Origin: Oegoconia quadripuncta | Lineage: Eukaryota; Arthropoda; Insecta; Lepidoptera; Autostichidae | Assembly: GCA_949316235.1 (NCBI GenBank) | Contig: OX438754.1 | Coordinates: 1,364,001-1,428,000, forward strand | Direction: 5' to 3' | Length of the DNA: 64,000 nucleotides | Shown: positions 12,001 to 27,000 of the stretch, in pieces | How the letters are laid out: the number at the start of each line of letters is the position of its first letter | Numbering within the stretch: the first letter of the stretch is position 1 | Notes under the pieces: model-generated | What the model was told of the DNA's origin: nothing | Database searches by the model: none | The model's input: the letters and a program-made list of their open reading frames with translations, nothing else | Position numbers and translations under genes: made by a program

Positions 12001-15000
12001 TTTTTTTTTTATATGAGAGGGCGGCAAACGAGCATGCGGGTCACCTGATGGAAAGCAATCACCGCCGCCCATGGACACCCGCAACACCAAAAGGGTCACA
12101 GATGCGTTGCCGGCCTTTGAGGAAGGTGTAGGCTCGTTTCTTGAAGGTTCCAATGTCGTACTCGTTCGGGAATACCGCTGCCGGAAGTCCGTTCCACAGG
12201 GTGGTCGTACGTGGTAAGAAGTTTCTTGAGAAACGTACAGTGGTGGACTTCCACTCATCCAGGTGATGTGGATGGAAATTTAATTTTCTCCGAGAAGTGT
12301 ATCGGTTAAATTGAGCAGCGGGTATTAGCTCGAACAGTTCTTCAGAACACTCCCCATGAAATATGCGATAGAGAATGCAGAGGGACGCGACGTCTCTTCG
12401 CAACGCCAGGGGATCCAGTCGGTCAGTGAAACTCTCTTGGCCGACAATTCGGACTGCGCAACGTTGAACGCGGTCAAAAGGAAGAAGCTGGTACTGAGGT
12501 GCCCCAGCCCATAGGTGAGAACAATACTCCACGTGCGGCCGAACTTGCGCCTTATAAAGTTGGAGGCGGTGAGCCGGCGTGAAGTAACGAGCCGCTCTAC
12601 TGAGGACACTCAGTTACTATTTTTTTTTTAATAACCATTATCGAATAAAGCGTTAATTTCGTCCCTTAACGGTCGCGATTGTAGCCTATTCCACATAAAT
12701 ACATAATTAAATTAAATAAATAAAGAAAACTTGGAGAAAATATGAGTTCTAAATAAATTACCTACGATAGGAACCCTACAAATCATGACAGTCGAATATC
12801 AGACGCCGGCCCCAGCGGGCTACCTATTTTCGGGCATTTCACTTACCTAATATCCACTATTTTCTTCCGTACGGTATAGAAACGAATAAATTTTATTTAT
12901 TTATTTCCAACAAACTTTACAGCATATCCTTATATATTACTTAAGATTAAATTACATACTTATTAAGCCAATTATAAAGTTTGACATATTACTATGCTAT
13001 GACAACACGCGGTAAAACACCGGGAAAATTAAACTAAACTAAAGCACAGATTAGTACCAAATGCCCTAAAATACAGAGACATCACTCGCAGAAATAGTTT
13101 CTTTTTTTTTTTTTTTTTTTCGTGTTCATCACACAAATTGTGTCAGTTTATTTATGGATAATTCTCATAGGCGTATCAGTGGCGTATCACCGGCGGGAAC
13201 CGTCTCGGCAGACTGGCTTGAAGCAGTAGCCTAATTATATTATACTAGTCTAAACATTCACAGTCTCACTATATCCATATTCTGACGTATTTATTTATAA
13301 TACCATTACGTAATTATTATTTTGTATATTTACACTACACTGTACATACACTAACGAGACTATAATTATTTATTATTATTCTGCTTATTATTGTACCTGC
13401 CGTGGCGTCCGTGCGTCACTGGGCATTTGGGGGCACTGAAAACCAGCGCTGTGATTCGTCGCAGCATGAGCTGAGTGCTAACCAGTAACAGTGACAGCGT
13501 TGTCGGGATCTTCTTCATAATTGTATTTCTATTTTAGCTATAATTTACTACTTCTTTGTGTTTATATCGTGCTGTGGCGTTCATAATAAACTATTCTTAT
13601 TCTTATAAACATTTCCCGTTGCGGGATTCGAATCCGCAACCATTGGCTTCGCTGATAGGGTCACTATCCACTACACCAAACGGTTGTCGTAAATAAAGAT
13701 TTATACCGGATTTTAGAAAAGATTTCTTTCGAAACGAGCGCTACCTAAAACCTTAATAAACCGGTTATCAGAGACAAGATAGCCAGTCCCTCAAATGTGT
13801 TGGGGCTTCCGGGTCAGTACGCTTCCACCTTCGACCTCATTTTCACGTAACATCAGGTATGATTGAGGCCGCGCTGGTGTGGCTGCGGACGATTACCGAG
13901 GGGTACCCATGGCCACACCGTTTTCGGTGCGCGCGGAGGAACACCGGGGGGTTTTTAGTCGGTAGGACCGCTCCCGTCTGAAACGGTGAGTCCCACATAT
14001 CCTCGCCGCTGACCCCCGTCAGCAGCGGGTCGAACGCGTAAATGCGTTTTCCCCCCGTCAAAAAAAAAAGGTGTGATTGAGGTCAAGTACGAACCCGTCG
14101 AGGATAAAAAAAAGATAGGCTGCGCACGCGTCAGTGTCGTTTGAAGTTTGCAATGATAGAGACGGCGTCGTCGGTAAGAGCGAAATGAGAACCACTAAAA
14201 ATGGCATTTATTCAAAACCCATTTGGTTTCGCTCCTTAAGAAAACCGGGTTTTTAAGGTTAAGGTAGAGCCAAACCTAAATAAAACACTCCTTTTTACGT
14301 GACGGTGATGTCAGTTTAAAAATAAACCAGTAAACCAGGTAAATATTTACAAAATCTGTTAAAAATTGATGAAAACACTCACAAAAAAAATACACTGAAA
14401 TTGAGAAAACATGCCTTTCCACCCTTAGATCAAAAGAAAAACCTCCATCAAACAATCGGATCACAACTTCTTGTATAAACCCTTTCAAAAAAAAAACATT
14501 TTCAAAATCTGTTAACAGTTGATGAAAACACACAAAAAAAATACACTGGAATTGTAAAACATGCCTTTCCACCCTTAGATCAAAAGAAAAACCTCCATCA
14601 AACAATCAGAACACTACTTCTTGTATATCCCGCTATGATTTCACCCCTGCGACATCCAATTTGTAAAGCTATATAGCTTACATTGCTCCACGGAGGTGGT
14701 ACATGACTGTACTGAAAGAATAATGAAACAAAAAGTAAATAATGAATTAGATTCATGAAAAATTACCAGAAACCCTTGCTTAACAAACCGAGTGACGGCA
14801 ATAAAAGCGATGAGGGTACAAGTATATTCCTCAATACCAGTAGCATAAGTTTGAAGGTACTCTAGTCAACAAATCAAAGTCAAAAAATCTTTCTTTTGCA
14901 GGTACACAGGGTACACTTAACATAGCAATTTTTACATTTTTTTTTGAACAGGAACATTTGCTGTAATTCTGTAGCCTTTTAACAACGTCGCCGGGCGCGC

Positions 15001-18000
15001 GGGTGGGCGAGCGCGGGAACTCTTGTTACTGCTTGTTCAAAAGTCAATATTCCCCTGATAAGAACAAGCAAGAAACTCTAGGGGTTGCTCTTTTAAAAAT
15101 GGTTTTTATATTACAAAAAAGCACAATAATATTTCTTTTTTAATTGTGAAATAGCCTGGCATGTGAGCGAGCTGGTTATGTCCAAGGATGATTATCATCA
15201 AAATAGTCTGATATTTTATAATTATCTTTAAATTTATTGAAAGGAAGCTTTTGTATATCAACGGGAACCTTATGAATTATTGATTTTGTGGAGTCGGCTT
15301 AGCGGCAAGTTTAACTTTATTTCTTGTAATGCCATCATGTTTATCGCAATTTTTCCTAAATGATGCTATATTCTTTTTGACGTATATTAGACTAATGTGT
15401 ACTGTGACGAAAAGGTTAGAATATTATACTCTTTAACCTTATCTCTAAGTGAAGTAGGTCTCAATTGGTTGCAAGATAAGTTCTTCTCGTGCGTTACACT
15501 CTCCCCATTCACGACGTTTACTCAATCTTCCTCTGTGGGCGGAGTGTGAGTTTTGTTTCGACTTAACTTTACTACCCCGTTCACGTTTACGTGACGATTT
15601 GTATGGAGAAATGTGCAGCGCCTCTAGCGGATAGTTTGCGAAACGATTTTTTTCATAGGGACTTTTTTCGTAAATTTAAAAACGAGACAAAACTCACACT
15701 TCGCACACAGATCTGTCTTTGCTCACAAGGGTGGTGGAGTTTCGATTTCACGAAATTACTAATACGATTTCATATATCTTTTAAACTATTCTATGGCAAA
15801 TAGCAACGTTGATGGGAAAAGATCCCATTGTGGGATACGTTCGGATTTGTACATATATTTATTCTTTAATGTACCAAAATATTTCAATAACAGAGTACAA
15901 ACAATAGGTCACGTACAAAGGTGGACTTATCTCTTTAAGAGATCTCTTCCAGCCAACCTGAGCATTGAAATAGGAAACTTAGTAAATTTGGGGTTTAGCA
16001 GTAAATTGTGTGCAAAAGAAAAAATCCTATAACGAATAATAAAACAAATAAAAAAAAGAAAAGATAACTGAATAATAACTTACACTAAATATATTACATA
16101 TACCTACTGCGAAATATATACATAACATAATTTAAATATATATATACTATAAACCTACATACACATACTAATATCACGAAAGATGGGAGAGGTAATGCTC
16201 TTTTAGCCTTTTCTTAAATACTGCTATCCTGAATTAATTTTGGCAGTTTATTCCACATCAAGGCTGCTTGAACACTATAAAGGAGTGAAAAAGAAAGTTT
16301 GTGGTGGCTCTAGGACAGGCAAGTGTTTTTGTAATGCAGGATCGCCTAGGAACATCAGGAGGGGGGAGTAAATTAAAGCGGGAACTCAGATAATCAGGAG
16401 AGTTGGGATTTTTGAGGATGTTATATAGGAAGGAGAGGATGTGCACATTGCGCCGAAGTCGGATGGGGAGCCATTCTAGCTGAGCGCGAAACGCAGATAC
16501 ATGGTCATATTTACGTAATCCGAAAATGAAACGGATGGCAAGATTTTGTACGCGCTCAAGCTTATTTAGCAACTCCTCAGTCACATCCAAGTAGCATACA
16601 TCAGCGTAGTCTAGTATGGGGAGAAGAAGGGTTTGTGAAAGCATAAATAGGATACATTGAAATAATGCGTATTCAGAGTTTTGTTATAGTACAATAATGC
16701 GTTTACACAATATACATACATACCGGATGAGTTTTTTTTACCGAAATAGAAGGTATTGGCATAGGTAGTTTTTTTTTTCAAAACTATAATAGAATAAAGC
16801 GTTAATTGTGTCATTTGACGGTCGCGTTTGTAGCCTATTCTACATTATTACATCATTAAATTAAATAAATAAGGAAAACTTGGAGAAAATATGAGTTCAA
16901 AATAAATTTCGCATGATGGGAACCCTAAGAATCACGCCAGTCGTATTTTTTTTTTTTTTGCACAACGGGTTGGTACTTGACCTCAATCACACCTGATGCG
17001 TATCAATATCCGTGTGTTTTTGAACTCCCTGTGCCAATCACTTCTATTTCACTTACCTAATATGCCCTATTTTTTCCTTACGGTAAAAAAGGTCCTTACG
17101 GTAAAAGCGACGATGGTCAATGATGTCCCAAATGTGAGCCAAGCCCAAATTGCTGGAAACGACATCCATGGTTCACATTTCGAAATGTACAGGAAAAATA
17201 TTACATATACAACGGGTTAGCACTAGGGCTCAGTCACACCTGGTGTTAAGTGAAGATGAGATCGAAGGTGGAAGCGTACTGATCCGGAAACCTCAACACA
17301 TTTGGGGGACTTGCTGTTAACATTGCTGCTTCGCGGCAGACTTAGATAAGATGGTGTTAGCTAAGGCGGACATTTAAAATGTACTACCACTAACCAAACC
17401 GAGCACAAAAAATTTAACCCGCTGGGGATCGAACCCGCGGCCTCCGATTCGTAAACTCTATGTTTGCTTGCTTTGAGCCACGGTGGCGGATTAAGTATAT
17501 ATACGTTTTTTCGGTGGAAAGTCCCATCGTCCTTTACGATATCCGCGGGAAAAGATGGGTAGGTTCTATTCTTTTAAAGCCACAAAAAAAAAACAAAAGA
17601 AAATCGCTCACAACTCTTTACACAGGAAGCATTCGGTATCGCGCGGGGGAGATATAGAAGAATCGTCGATGATTTGCGGGCTTTTTAGATAGATAGATAG
17701 ATAGATAAACGTTTATTTGTTTCTCCAGCCACACACATACATTAAATAATATTTATAAGTAGTTAATACAAAAGTAGTACACATAATTTAGACTACAGTA
17801 CAGTAATAAAAACCAAATAAAGGTAGCTTAACTTTAGTATGTACTAAATGGGCACTTTTGCTAAGGAAGCAGGCAAGTTTAAATTTGTAGACAGCATTAT
17901 ACAAAACATGGCAATAAAAACAGAATATATAAAAGTATAAACAAAACAGGTATAAAAAGTATGTGTGTGCTACAGCTCAGTGTCGGATTGCTCATGAGCA

Positions 18001-21000
18001 AAACACTGATTTTCAGCTATTACCCTTAAATAAGGAGACGGGTACAATTTACGCTATTATATTCCGCTGATTATATTAGGTCCTTACCTATGAAATTGGC
18101 GTTTTGTATGAAGAATTTTATTAAGACTGTTTTTTCCATACAAAGATTTTTGTTTTTTTTTGGTAACGGCAAATCCAAATTTAGCTAAACTTTGTGTATT
18201 ATCGGATAACATGAAGTTAAGTATAGGTAGTGTTAATTGTTTAAAGTAACCGCTTTATAAAAGTTTCAGCGAATCTAAGAAATGATTATGGGAAGCACGT
18301 GAAAAGAGCTCTGTTCAATTTTTTTTTATTGTGTGATTTAGCCCAGAAATTGAAATACTATTCCATTTTCCAAATAAAAAACTAATTTGAATATACCTTT
18401 GAAAATCGCAGGAATTGGTCATATGATTAACGAAGAAAAATAACTCCAATTTCATAGGTAAAGACCCAATATTTGCTTGTGTTACTGGTTATTAATTTAC
18501 ATGTGAGCATATATACGGTTGGAAATAAACGGAGCTAAAGGCGCGTTTCACGAACGCTTTGTTACCGTCGAGATTGGGGAAAAACCTTTGAGAAATAAAA
18601 TGTTTTTGTTGTGCTCTACATGAAGTTATGTGTAGATTTGGGTGGACACACACACACTCGTCATCTACCTACATGAAGGACCTTAATGACCATTCTCATT
18701 TCACATACACACACACACAAATACGCACACTTTGCCTCACTATTTCTACATGGTATTTAAATAAACAAACAAAATATTCTTTATTGTACAACACTAAGAA
18801 ACATAACAACGATAAATAAGAAAAGGGGAATAGTACAATTTGGCGGCCTTTTCACTAAAAGCGATCTATTCCATGCAACCTTTGGGTTAGGAAGCATTAC
18901 GCACATGATACGTAGGTATATAGCGTGCGCGGTAAACTAATTTTAATACAATAAATAAATCGCCCATATAAATACATATTTGTATTTATATTTGTAGTGG
19001 TGTAAAAAGAGTTCCACGAGTATGTTAAAAGCTAAATGTCTTCGAAAGGTCATAACTGATTTCCATCAAATATGGCTTAAAACCTATCACAGAGTTTTAT
19101 CTTAAATATAAAAAATTGACAATTTAGAAAATCCCCAAGAGGCTATGATTGTCATCCAAAGATACTAATCAACAAATTTTGATCAAACATAGCTTTCCTT
19201 TACAGGGTACAGGGTGAATTTGAATTCGTGTAATCCCTGTTTACTGGTGATTCCGCTCCTGATTATGAACAACTTTTCCCAAGTAACCATTGTCGAATTC
19301 GATGAAAATATTTTCGATTTTCCATACAAAGTAACATATAAAAAAATATATATGAACATCCATGACTCGGGAATAAATGTTCGTATTCATCACACAAACA
19401 TTTACCCCAAGCGGTGTTCGAATCCGCAACCGTTGTTTCGCTGATAGGTTCCCTATCCACTACACCAATGCGCGTGTCCAGTTGGTGCCTAACCTTTGTA
19501 CTCCACATTTCTTTATAGCTTCATGGTTTACAATAGAACACGTACGAACAAGGATATTGTATGTCTCACATGGCTTCGTCGGGGATTTTTTAAAGAGGCT
19601 ATTTAGACAACGGATCAAACCATTTTTATGATTCTGTAGCCGTGCCGGAACACCTGTAGGGTGCCGTAGTCAGAATGTACAGAAAGCTGCATAAAAACCA
19701 GACCCCCGTACTTACAGTCATTATGTGAATAGGGGGTCTGGTTTCTCTGCAGCTGACTGTATTTACATTTTAAAGTACAAAGTCATATTTGCAGTTGATT
19801 TTGCATGAAGTTTCTGCAAAATTATATTCATTCTTTCTTTGTCGAATCATAAATTGTAAAAATACTTATATAAAAGGAGCAACCCCTGAGTTTCATGCTC
19901 GTTCTTCTCTGGGGAGTCTGCCTTGTGAATGAGCGACGTTTTCAAATCCTACTTTTATAACTCACGAGGTAAATCTTTTTTTAAGTTTTAGTTTGCCTTT
20001 ACCACCATCTTAAGTCTGTCGCAAAGCAGCAATGTTGCGTTGCGGCTTTTTAAGATAAGATTAGATTTAGAAGATAAGATTTATAAGAGAAAATTGGGCT
20101 TAAGGAAATTGCCTGTTTTAAAATCTTAAATATGTAAAGAGATTTTTAAGGTAAGGGGGAAATCTGACTGTAAAGTACATTATAAAGAAGAGTGAGGATA
20201 TCCAAGTTACGTCGGAGTCTGATAGGAAGCCACTTTAATTGCGCCCGGTATGCAGATATGTGATCTTACTTGCGAACTCCGGAAACGAAGCGGATGGCCA
20301 TATTCTGAGGCGTTCTAGCTTATTCAGCAGTTCTTTAGTGAGATCGAGATATGACATATTAGCGTAGTCAAGAATGGGAAGTTAAAGTGACTGAGCTTTT
20401 CAACCTTTTTTCAAATAGGTAAAAGATTTTTCCACTTTCTCAACGAACCTAGCACAGCGAAGTACTTGCGACTTACATATTCGACATGGGTAATCCAGGG
20501 GAACGAACCGTCAATTTGAATCCGGATGTTCTGTACAGTTAACACTGTGCATTTTATTTTCCGCAGACTACGCATTCTACTTTTTTGTACAGACTCTACA
20601 AATTAACACTAAAACGCGTTAGTCGCGACATACACACACCACTCTACAATTGCCAATTATAAGCAGGCAAATGACCTTACAATATGCAGACCAACGCCAA
20701 GAACTCCACGACGCAGAAGCTCTGCCCAGCACGAGATAGATCGCCGCCCAACTTACCTGGCTGAATAAATACTTGGATCACCGTCGCTGCCGCGTTTCAC
20801 TTCTCTGCAACATCAACTCTATACACATCTACTACCAACATCCAACTTTGGTCCGGAACCACGCACCAGACCATACAGGTTCTTTACGACGTTACTGTAC
20901 AATATAGAAAATGCCATTAAGGTTGAGTTTTTATTGTATTTCGGTGGAACTATTTATGCACAATTTTTGAGATATAAATTATAGTCAGAGGTAAAGCAGT

Positions 21001-24000
21001 CTCTGCGTATGAGAATGAGGATTACAGCAACACGTGACGGCAGAATACTCACTTAAAATATTGGATAAGTCTTAAACTACAGGGGCACGATTTTTTTCCT
21101 TTTGGCACTACCAATTTTGGCAATAATTGTTATTTTAAACGAGTATCATTATGATCCATACAATTACTATACACCACCGTACAACATGATCTTTATGGAA
21201 TACACACTTATGGTTGTTATTGAAAATTTTTGCACTAGTACCCTAACTTCGCTTTCTCTCGCAGGCACTAGCTGAAAATCAGTGTCTTACCGCTATAGGT
21301 GAGGATCCACACTGAGCGATGGCCCATTTGTGGTACTGATACATATACAACTCTATTATAAGTTGTAACTGTTGTACTTAATTTTTGTTTTTTTTTTTAT
21401 TATTGTGAAATAAGGCTACATTTCGTAAGAATAACACCAAGCAGAATGATTGTTGCGTCGAATATTTTTGTATGCGTTTGTGTAATATACAAATAAACGC
21501 TTTATCTATCTATTTCCGGATAGTTTTTGACATTGTCAAAATATGTAGCTGAATTTCATTGTTGTGAATTCTGACATCACGCACATTATTTTAAGCTGAA
21601 GTCCCTTTTCCCTATTCCTTTTACAAAACCGCTTAGAATGGTTCACAATAACGATATGTTCCCAAATCGGCCTCGGGGAAGCAGTTAACCGTTAATGGCG
21701 ATTTATTTTCATTGAAAACACCCACGCGACACGGTTTCCCGCTCGAATTCAATGTTTCTTTTTTAAATGCCAATAACAAAGGAACGACGGTCGAGCGCTT
21801 TCATAGTGCCTACCTTATTTTATAGCAATTTTTCGGGGCCAATCTTTGATGTACACCAAAATTTTTTGTTTACAAATTCGTTTAGAAATTTTGTTTGTTT
21901 TTGGTTTAGAGGTATTTTTCTTTCTTAACTCTTAAGATGTTTATTATACCTACACGTTTGCTATAGATCGGTATTGATCATCGTCGGTAATAGATCGCTC
22001 AATTGTGTGTACAATACAATACTGTTGAGTACTGGCAATCAGACCTGAGAGCTTTAGTTTTAAGTTTGAATATTGCAAAGACTTATAAATTACTGCGTAT
22101 GGACCGGGTCGGTCAAACAATCAAAGTGGCACCACTCCATTGGTGTTAACAACAACGGGAGTTTGGAACCAATGGGAACTCAGTCATAAACCGACTTCGT
22201 TCGCGAACTGTCGTGTCAAATGCTGATTTATTTAGTAAAAAAATGCATCACTGACCACATAAATATGTCCAAAAAACGTGCGATTCCTATTAGTTCTCGA
22301 GGATTCGAAGAGATGGCCCTGTTTTATCTATTAAGAAAAGCGCGAAAAATATTTGTTTGCGCAGTGTATCATCATCATCAGCTCGTAAACATCCCACTGC
22401 AGGGATGTAGGCATTCCCTTGTATACGAGGGAGTATGGTCCACCACGCTGGCCCAAAGCAGGTTGGGGATTTCTCATGCCTTTGAATTTTTATTTCTCAG
22501 GCATGCAGGTTTCCTCATGATATTTTCCTTCACCGTTTAAGAGCAGTCGGATAAATGCACATAAGTAATTAAATTAAAATTAAAAAACCTATTGGTACAT
22601 TGGTCTGCCTGGGAATCGAACCCGGACCTCCTAAATTGGGAGACCGCGTCTTAACCGCTGAGCCACCGACGCTCCATAGTGTATAATAAATCTTATAAAT
22701 CAATGGAATATTGATATTTTTTTTTGTGATCATTGTGTTGTGGCTTTTTCGCGAGAACTCAGCAAGTGGTGTTACATTTTTGTTTTTATTTTTATTAGCT
22801 TGTACTATGGATACTGTATAACACATAAATATACGTAAATATTTATAAAAACAACCATGACGCGGAGATAAATGTTCGAATTCATCACACAAACCTTTAC
22901 CCCTCGCGGGATTCGAACCCGTAACCATTGGTTTCGCAGACAGTCACTATCCACAACACCAACCGCTCGTCTAAATTAATCTATACTTCTATTTTTAAAT
23001 TACATCCCGTTACTTGAGTTCCACGTGTAAGTACGTATCTATACCTAACCGTAACCGTGGGGTCGTTGACCGAACGACGCGTGTAAAGAAAAAAACCTAA
23101 ATATGTAAGAACTTCTAACATTTGGGCCTTCTCAAGGGCTACATAATATTTGCATATCGATTAAATTGTGTTTGGAAGTATTTCAATTTCAATTTGAATT
23201 TATTGCATTTATGTTGTACATAGTATGATCTTAAAATATTTTTAGGTATCAAACATAAACCCTGGGCACAACAATTAAATTTATAATGCATGCACATAAA
23301 TATACGGATTACTTAATTTATTAAAACTACAAAACAATGTAACACTTAAATGTCTTCAATAATTATATCTATCTTTACATTCATATTTATATATATTATA
23401 TTATATATTATTTATTTATATTTCTTTATCGTCTAGGAACTCTTGCAGCGAGTAGTAGCATTTATTTATTAGGTATTTTTTGAGCAACGATTTAAATTTG
23501 TAGGGGTTTTCTTCGTTTTTAACGTGTGTAGGGATTTTTTTTTGAAAATTTTTACGGTCATTTCTATAGGGGTTTTTTTTTGTCAACGATAAACGATAAA
23601 GTTGTAAACTTGGAATGTCAAATAAAGTTTTTAGCATAGTGAAATTTAATTCGCGTAATTCTTGTTAACTGGTGACTCCATTCCTGATTATAAACGACTT
23701 TCCACTAGGAACCAGAGCCGAATTCAATCAAAAATATCACGATTATCCATATTAAGTAACCACTTTAAGGTCCGAATTACAGAATGTTACTCAAGCAGAG
23801 ATCTCCGCTTGAGGACAGTTAAAAAGGGACTTTTATGTAACTTGCATAGCGGTATCTCTTTCTAACTATGCGCAAGCGCAGATCTACACTTGAGCAACAT
23901 TCTGAAATACGCCCTTAGTATGGCGCATTTTTATTAATTTATTAGATTTGTTCGAGCGACCGTTCGAATTTTACGACTAACGCCATGTCTACGACCATTT

Positions 24001-27000
24001 TGTATTTTACGGCCTCAATTTTGTTTTCTAACTCCAAACCAAACTTAACTAATAACCATCACACGGTTTAGACGAATCGATGGACGCCTCATTAATTTAA
24101 AATCCATCCAGCCGCTGGGATGCTTCGAGGGTACAAAGCATACCCAGATGCCTACGCGAGAAAAACATGAATTTGTCTTTGCCGTCCGTGAATCTACACA
24201 ACACCGAACAGGATATTATAAAATATCAGATTATTTAGATGATAAACATTCATGGACATGAACAGCCCGTTCGCATAACCATTTCACATTTAATAATGAA
24301 ATATTATAATATAAATTAATAAATAAAATAAATAAATATTTCGGACCAATCATCTAGTCCCAAACTAAGCAAAGCTTGTGCTATGGATACTAGATAACGG
24401 ATAAACATACATAAATATTTATATAAACATCCATGACTCGGGAATAAATTATAATAATAAATTATATAAAATAATAATTAATAATTTTGTAACATAAAAA
24501 CCATTTTTTTTAAAGAGCAACCTCTCTAGTTTCTTGCTTGTTCTTCTCAGGGGAAAATTGGCTTTTGAATAAGCAGTAGCTTAAAAAATGTAAAATCTGA
24601 CTATTTTAAGTGTACCTAGAAAATAAACCATTTTTTGATTTTGATTAAAGTGAAGTCCGAAGTTATTTAACTCACTATAGCTACTTAGTATAGTCATGTT
24701 AAGGAACCTTTACTTACAGAGTGTTTGGGTGCAACTTGGTCAGTTTTATATTCTTTATTGTTATTTGTTGCAGACATAGAGAAAAAGTTCTGGCAACCGC
24801 CAGAGAACGACACCGCTGTTGTCGGCCAGCCGTTCGCCATGACCTGCCTCATCAGATCAGCCCCGGCTGCCAACGTCGTATGGATGAAAGATGACAAGGA
24901 CATAACACAGACTGAAAGGTATTCAATTCATAGATAACAAATACCCTTGGTCGTCTGACACATAAAAAATTTAAAATTCTTTATCTATTCGAATGGTCGA
25001 CGCCTCAGATCAAAGATCTGGAGCCAATTTTACTCAGCAGCTGAGCATATGCATTCAGCGGGGCCAGCGTACTGGGTACTATGCCGCACGAAAGCGAATT
25101 GAACAGCATATTTTTACTACGAGTAGTAGAAGATATATTTTCAATTTTGTATTTATTACTTAGAATAAATTACTTACTAATAAATAAATAGAAATCATTA
25201 TACCGGATGAGTTTTTTTACCGTAAGGAAAAAAATAGGGCATATTAGGGTACGTGAAATAGAAGGTATTGGCGAAGGTACTTTATTTTTTTTTTAAACAC
25301 CATTGAGTCGCGTCGCTTTTGTAGCCTATTCCACATAATTACATCATAAAATTTATTTAAAAAAAAATAAAAATTATGTAATATATCAAATCAACCATCT
25401 GGTATCCACAACACAAGCCTATAGTTGCTTACTGTGGAACTAGATGGCGCTGTGTATATGTCTAAGGATATTTATTTATTTATTTTATTGAATTATATAA
25501 ATAAAAAAAAAACTTGGAGAAAATATAGGTTACAAATAAATTTCGCATGATAGGAAGCCTACGAAATCCGCCAGTCGCATATCAATCTTAGGCCGGTGCG
25601 TGCACACCTCCCTGGGACCTGGAGGCGGAGGCCCAGGCGTCACTGTACAAGTGGCGCAGGGACCTCCTCCTCCGGGACGAGCATCCTGCTCCCAGGGAGG
25701 TGGAAGTGCGGAAACTCCAGGCTCGACAGTCCGTGTTGGGGTTCTGGGGGGTAAGGCTGGCCTCGCCAGGTGCCGGCCACCGGACTGTCGAGGCGCTCCG
25801 CCCAATAATAAGGGACTGGACGGAGCGCATGCGGGGCTCGTTTACCTTCCGGGCGGTGCAGGTTCTCTCGGGGCATGGTTGCTTCGGGAGATACCTGCAC
25901 CGGATCGCCGGACGGGAAGCGACCGACGAGTGCCATCACTGTGGCTGCCACGAGGACACGGTGCAGCACACCCTTGAGGAATGCCCAGCCTGGGTAGGGG
26001 AGCGCCGCGACCTCGTCGCAGCGGTAGGGGACGATCTCTCCTTGCCGGCCATAGTCAAGGCTATGGTCGGCGACGAGAGGTCGTGGAAAGCGGTCCTCTC
26101 CTTCTGCGAGAGCGTGATCTCGCAGAAGGAGGCGGCGGAGAGAGAGAGGGAGGCCGATCCCTCCTCTCATCCCATCCGCCGCAGACGCACTGGGACCCGG
26201 AGAAGGGCGTATGCCCACCTTCTCCCCCCTACCTAGCGAGGCTGGGTGGTGACTCGGGGGAGTCACCACCCACACGCAAGCCTCGCGAGAAGGCGCGCGT
26301 GGTGTTCCCACGCGCCTTCTTGAGGTGGCTGGACCAGGAGATTTCTCCCTGCTCCAGCCTATAGGAGGGCCCGCCGCCGCCGTTGCCCTGGCGGCGGGCG
26401 CCGCGCTGGCGTGGCTGCGGACGATTACCGAGGGGTACCCGTGGCCACGCCGATTCGGTGCGCGCGGAGGAACACCGGGGGGTTTTTAGTGGGTAGGACC
26501 GCTCCCGTCTGGAGCGGTGAGTCCCACATATCCTCGCCGCTGACCCCCGTCAGCGGCGGGTCGAACGCGTAAATGAGTTTTCCCCCCGACAAAAAAAAAA
26601 AAAAAAAAAAAAGGCCGGTGCGTGCATCGCTTATGGTTTAAAAAAATATATATACAACCTATGCCAATAACTTCTATGTCTCTTACCTCATATACCCAAT
26701 TTTTATCCTTGCGGCAAAAAAACTCATCCGGTATTCTATTTATTTCTATTTATTTATTAGTAAGGGTTAAAACATAAATAGACATGGCGTTAGTCGTAAA
26801 ATAATGCTTCCATGATATATTTATATGCTATAGATATGGTCGCGCGAACAAATCTAATAAATAAATAAAAATGCGCCATACTAAGGGCGTATTTCAGAAT
26901 TCACTTAACATCAGGTGTGATTGAGGTCAAGTACGAACCCGTCGTGAATAAAAAATAAATAAAAAAAAGTAATTTATTCTAATAATAAATACAAAATGGA

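Noticed and set aside
14276..14605. 109-codon minus-strand frame as a gene
   Set aside because: It spans a tandem duplication and shows no domain or initiation context.
17688..17710. Regulatory GATA cluster (TAGATAGATA)
   Set aside because: It is a simple ATAG microsatellite next to a repeat tail.
25530..26364. Several long overlapping frames on both strands
   Set aside because: High GC of the R1-like LINE keeps all frames open; only the frame ending at 26236 has the Cys-His motif.
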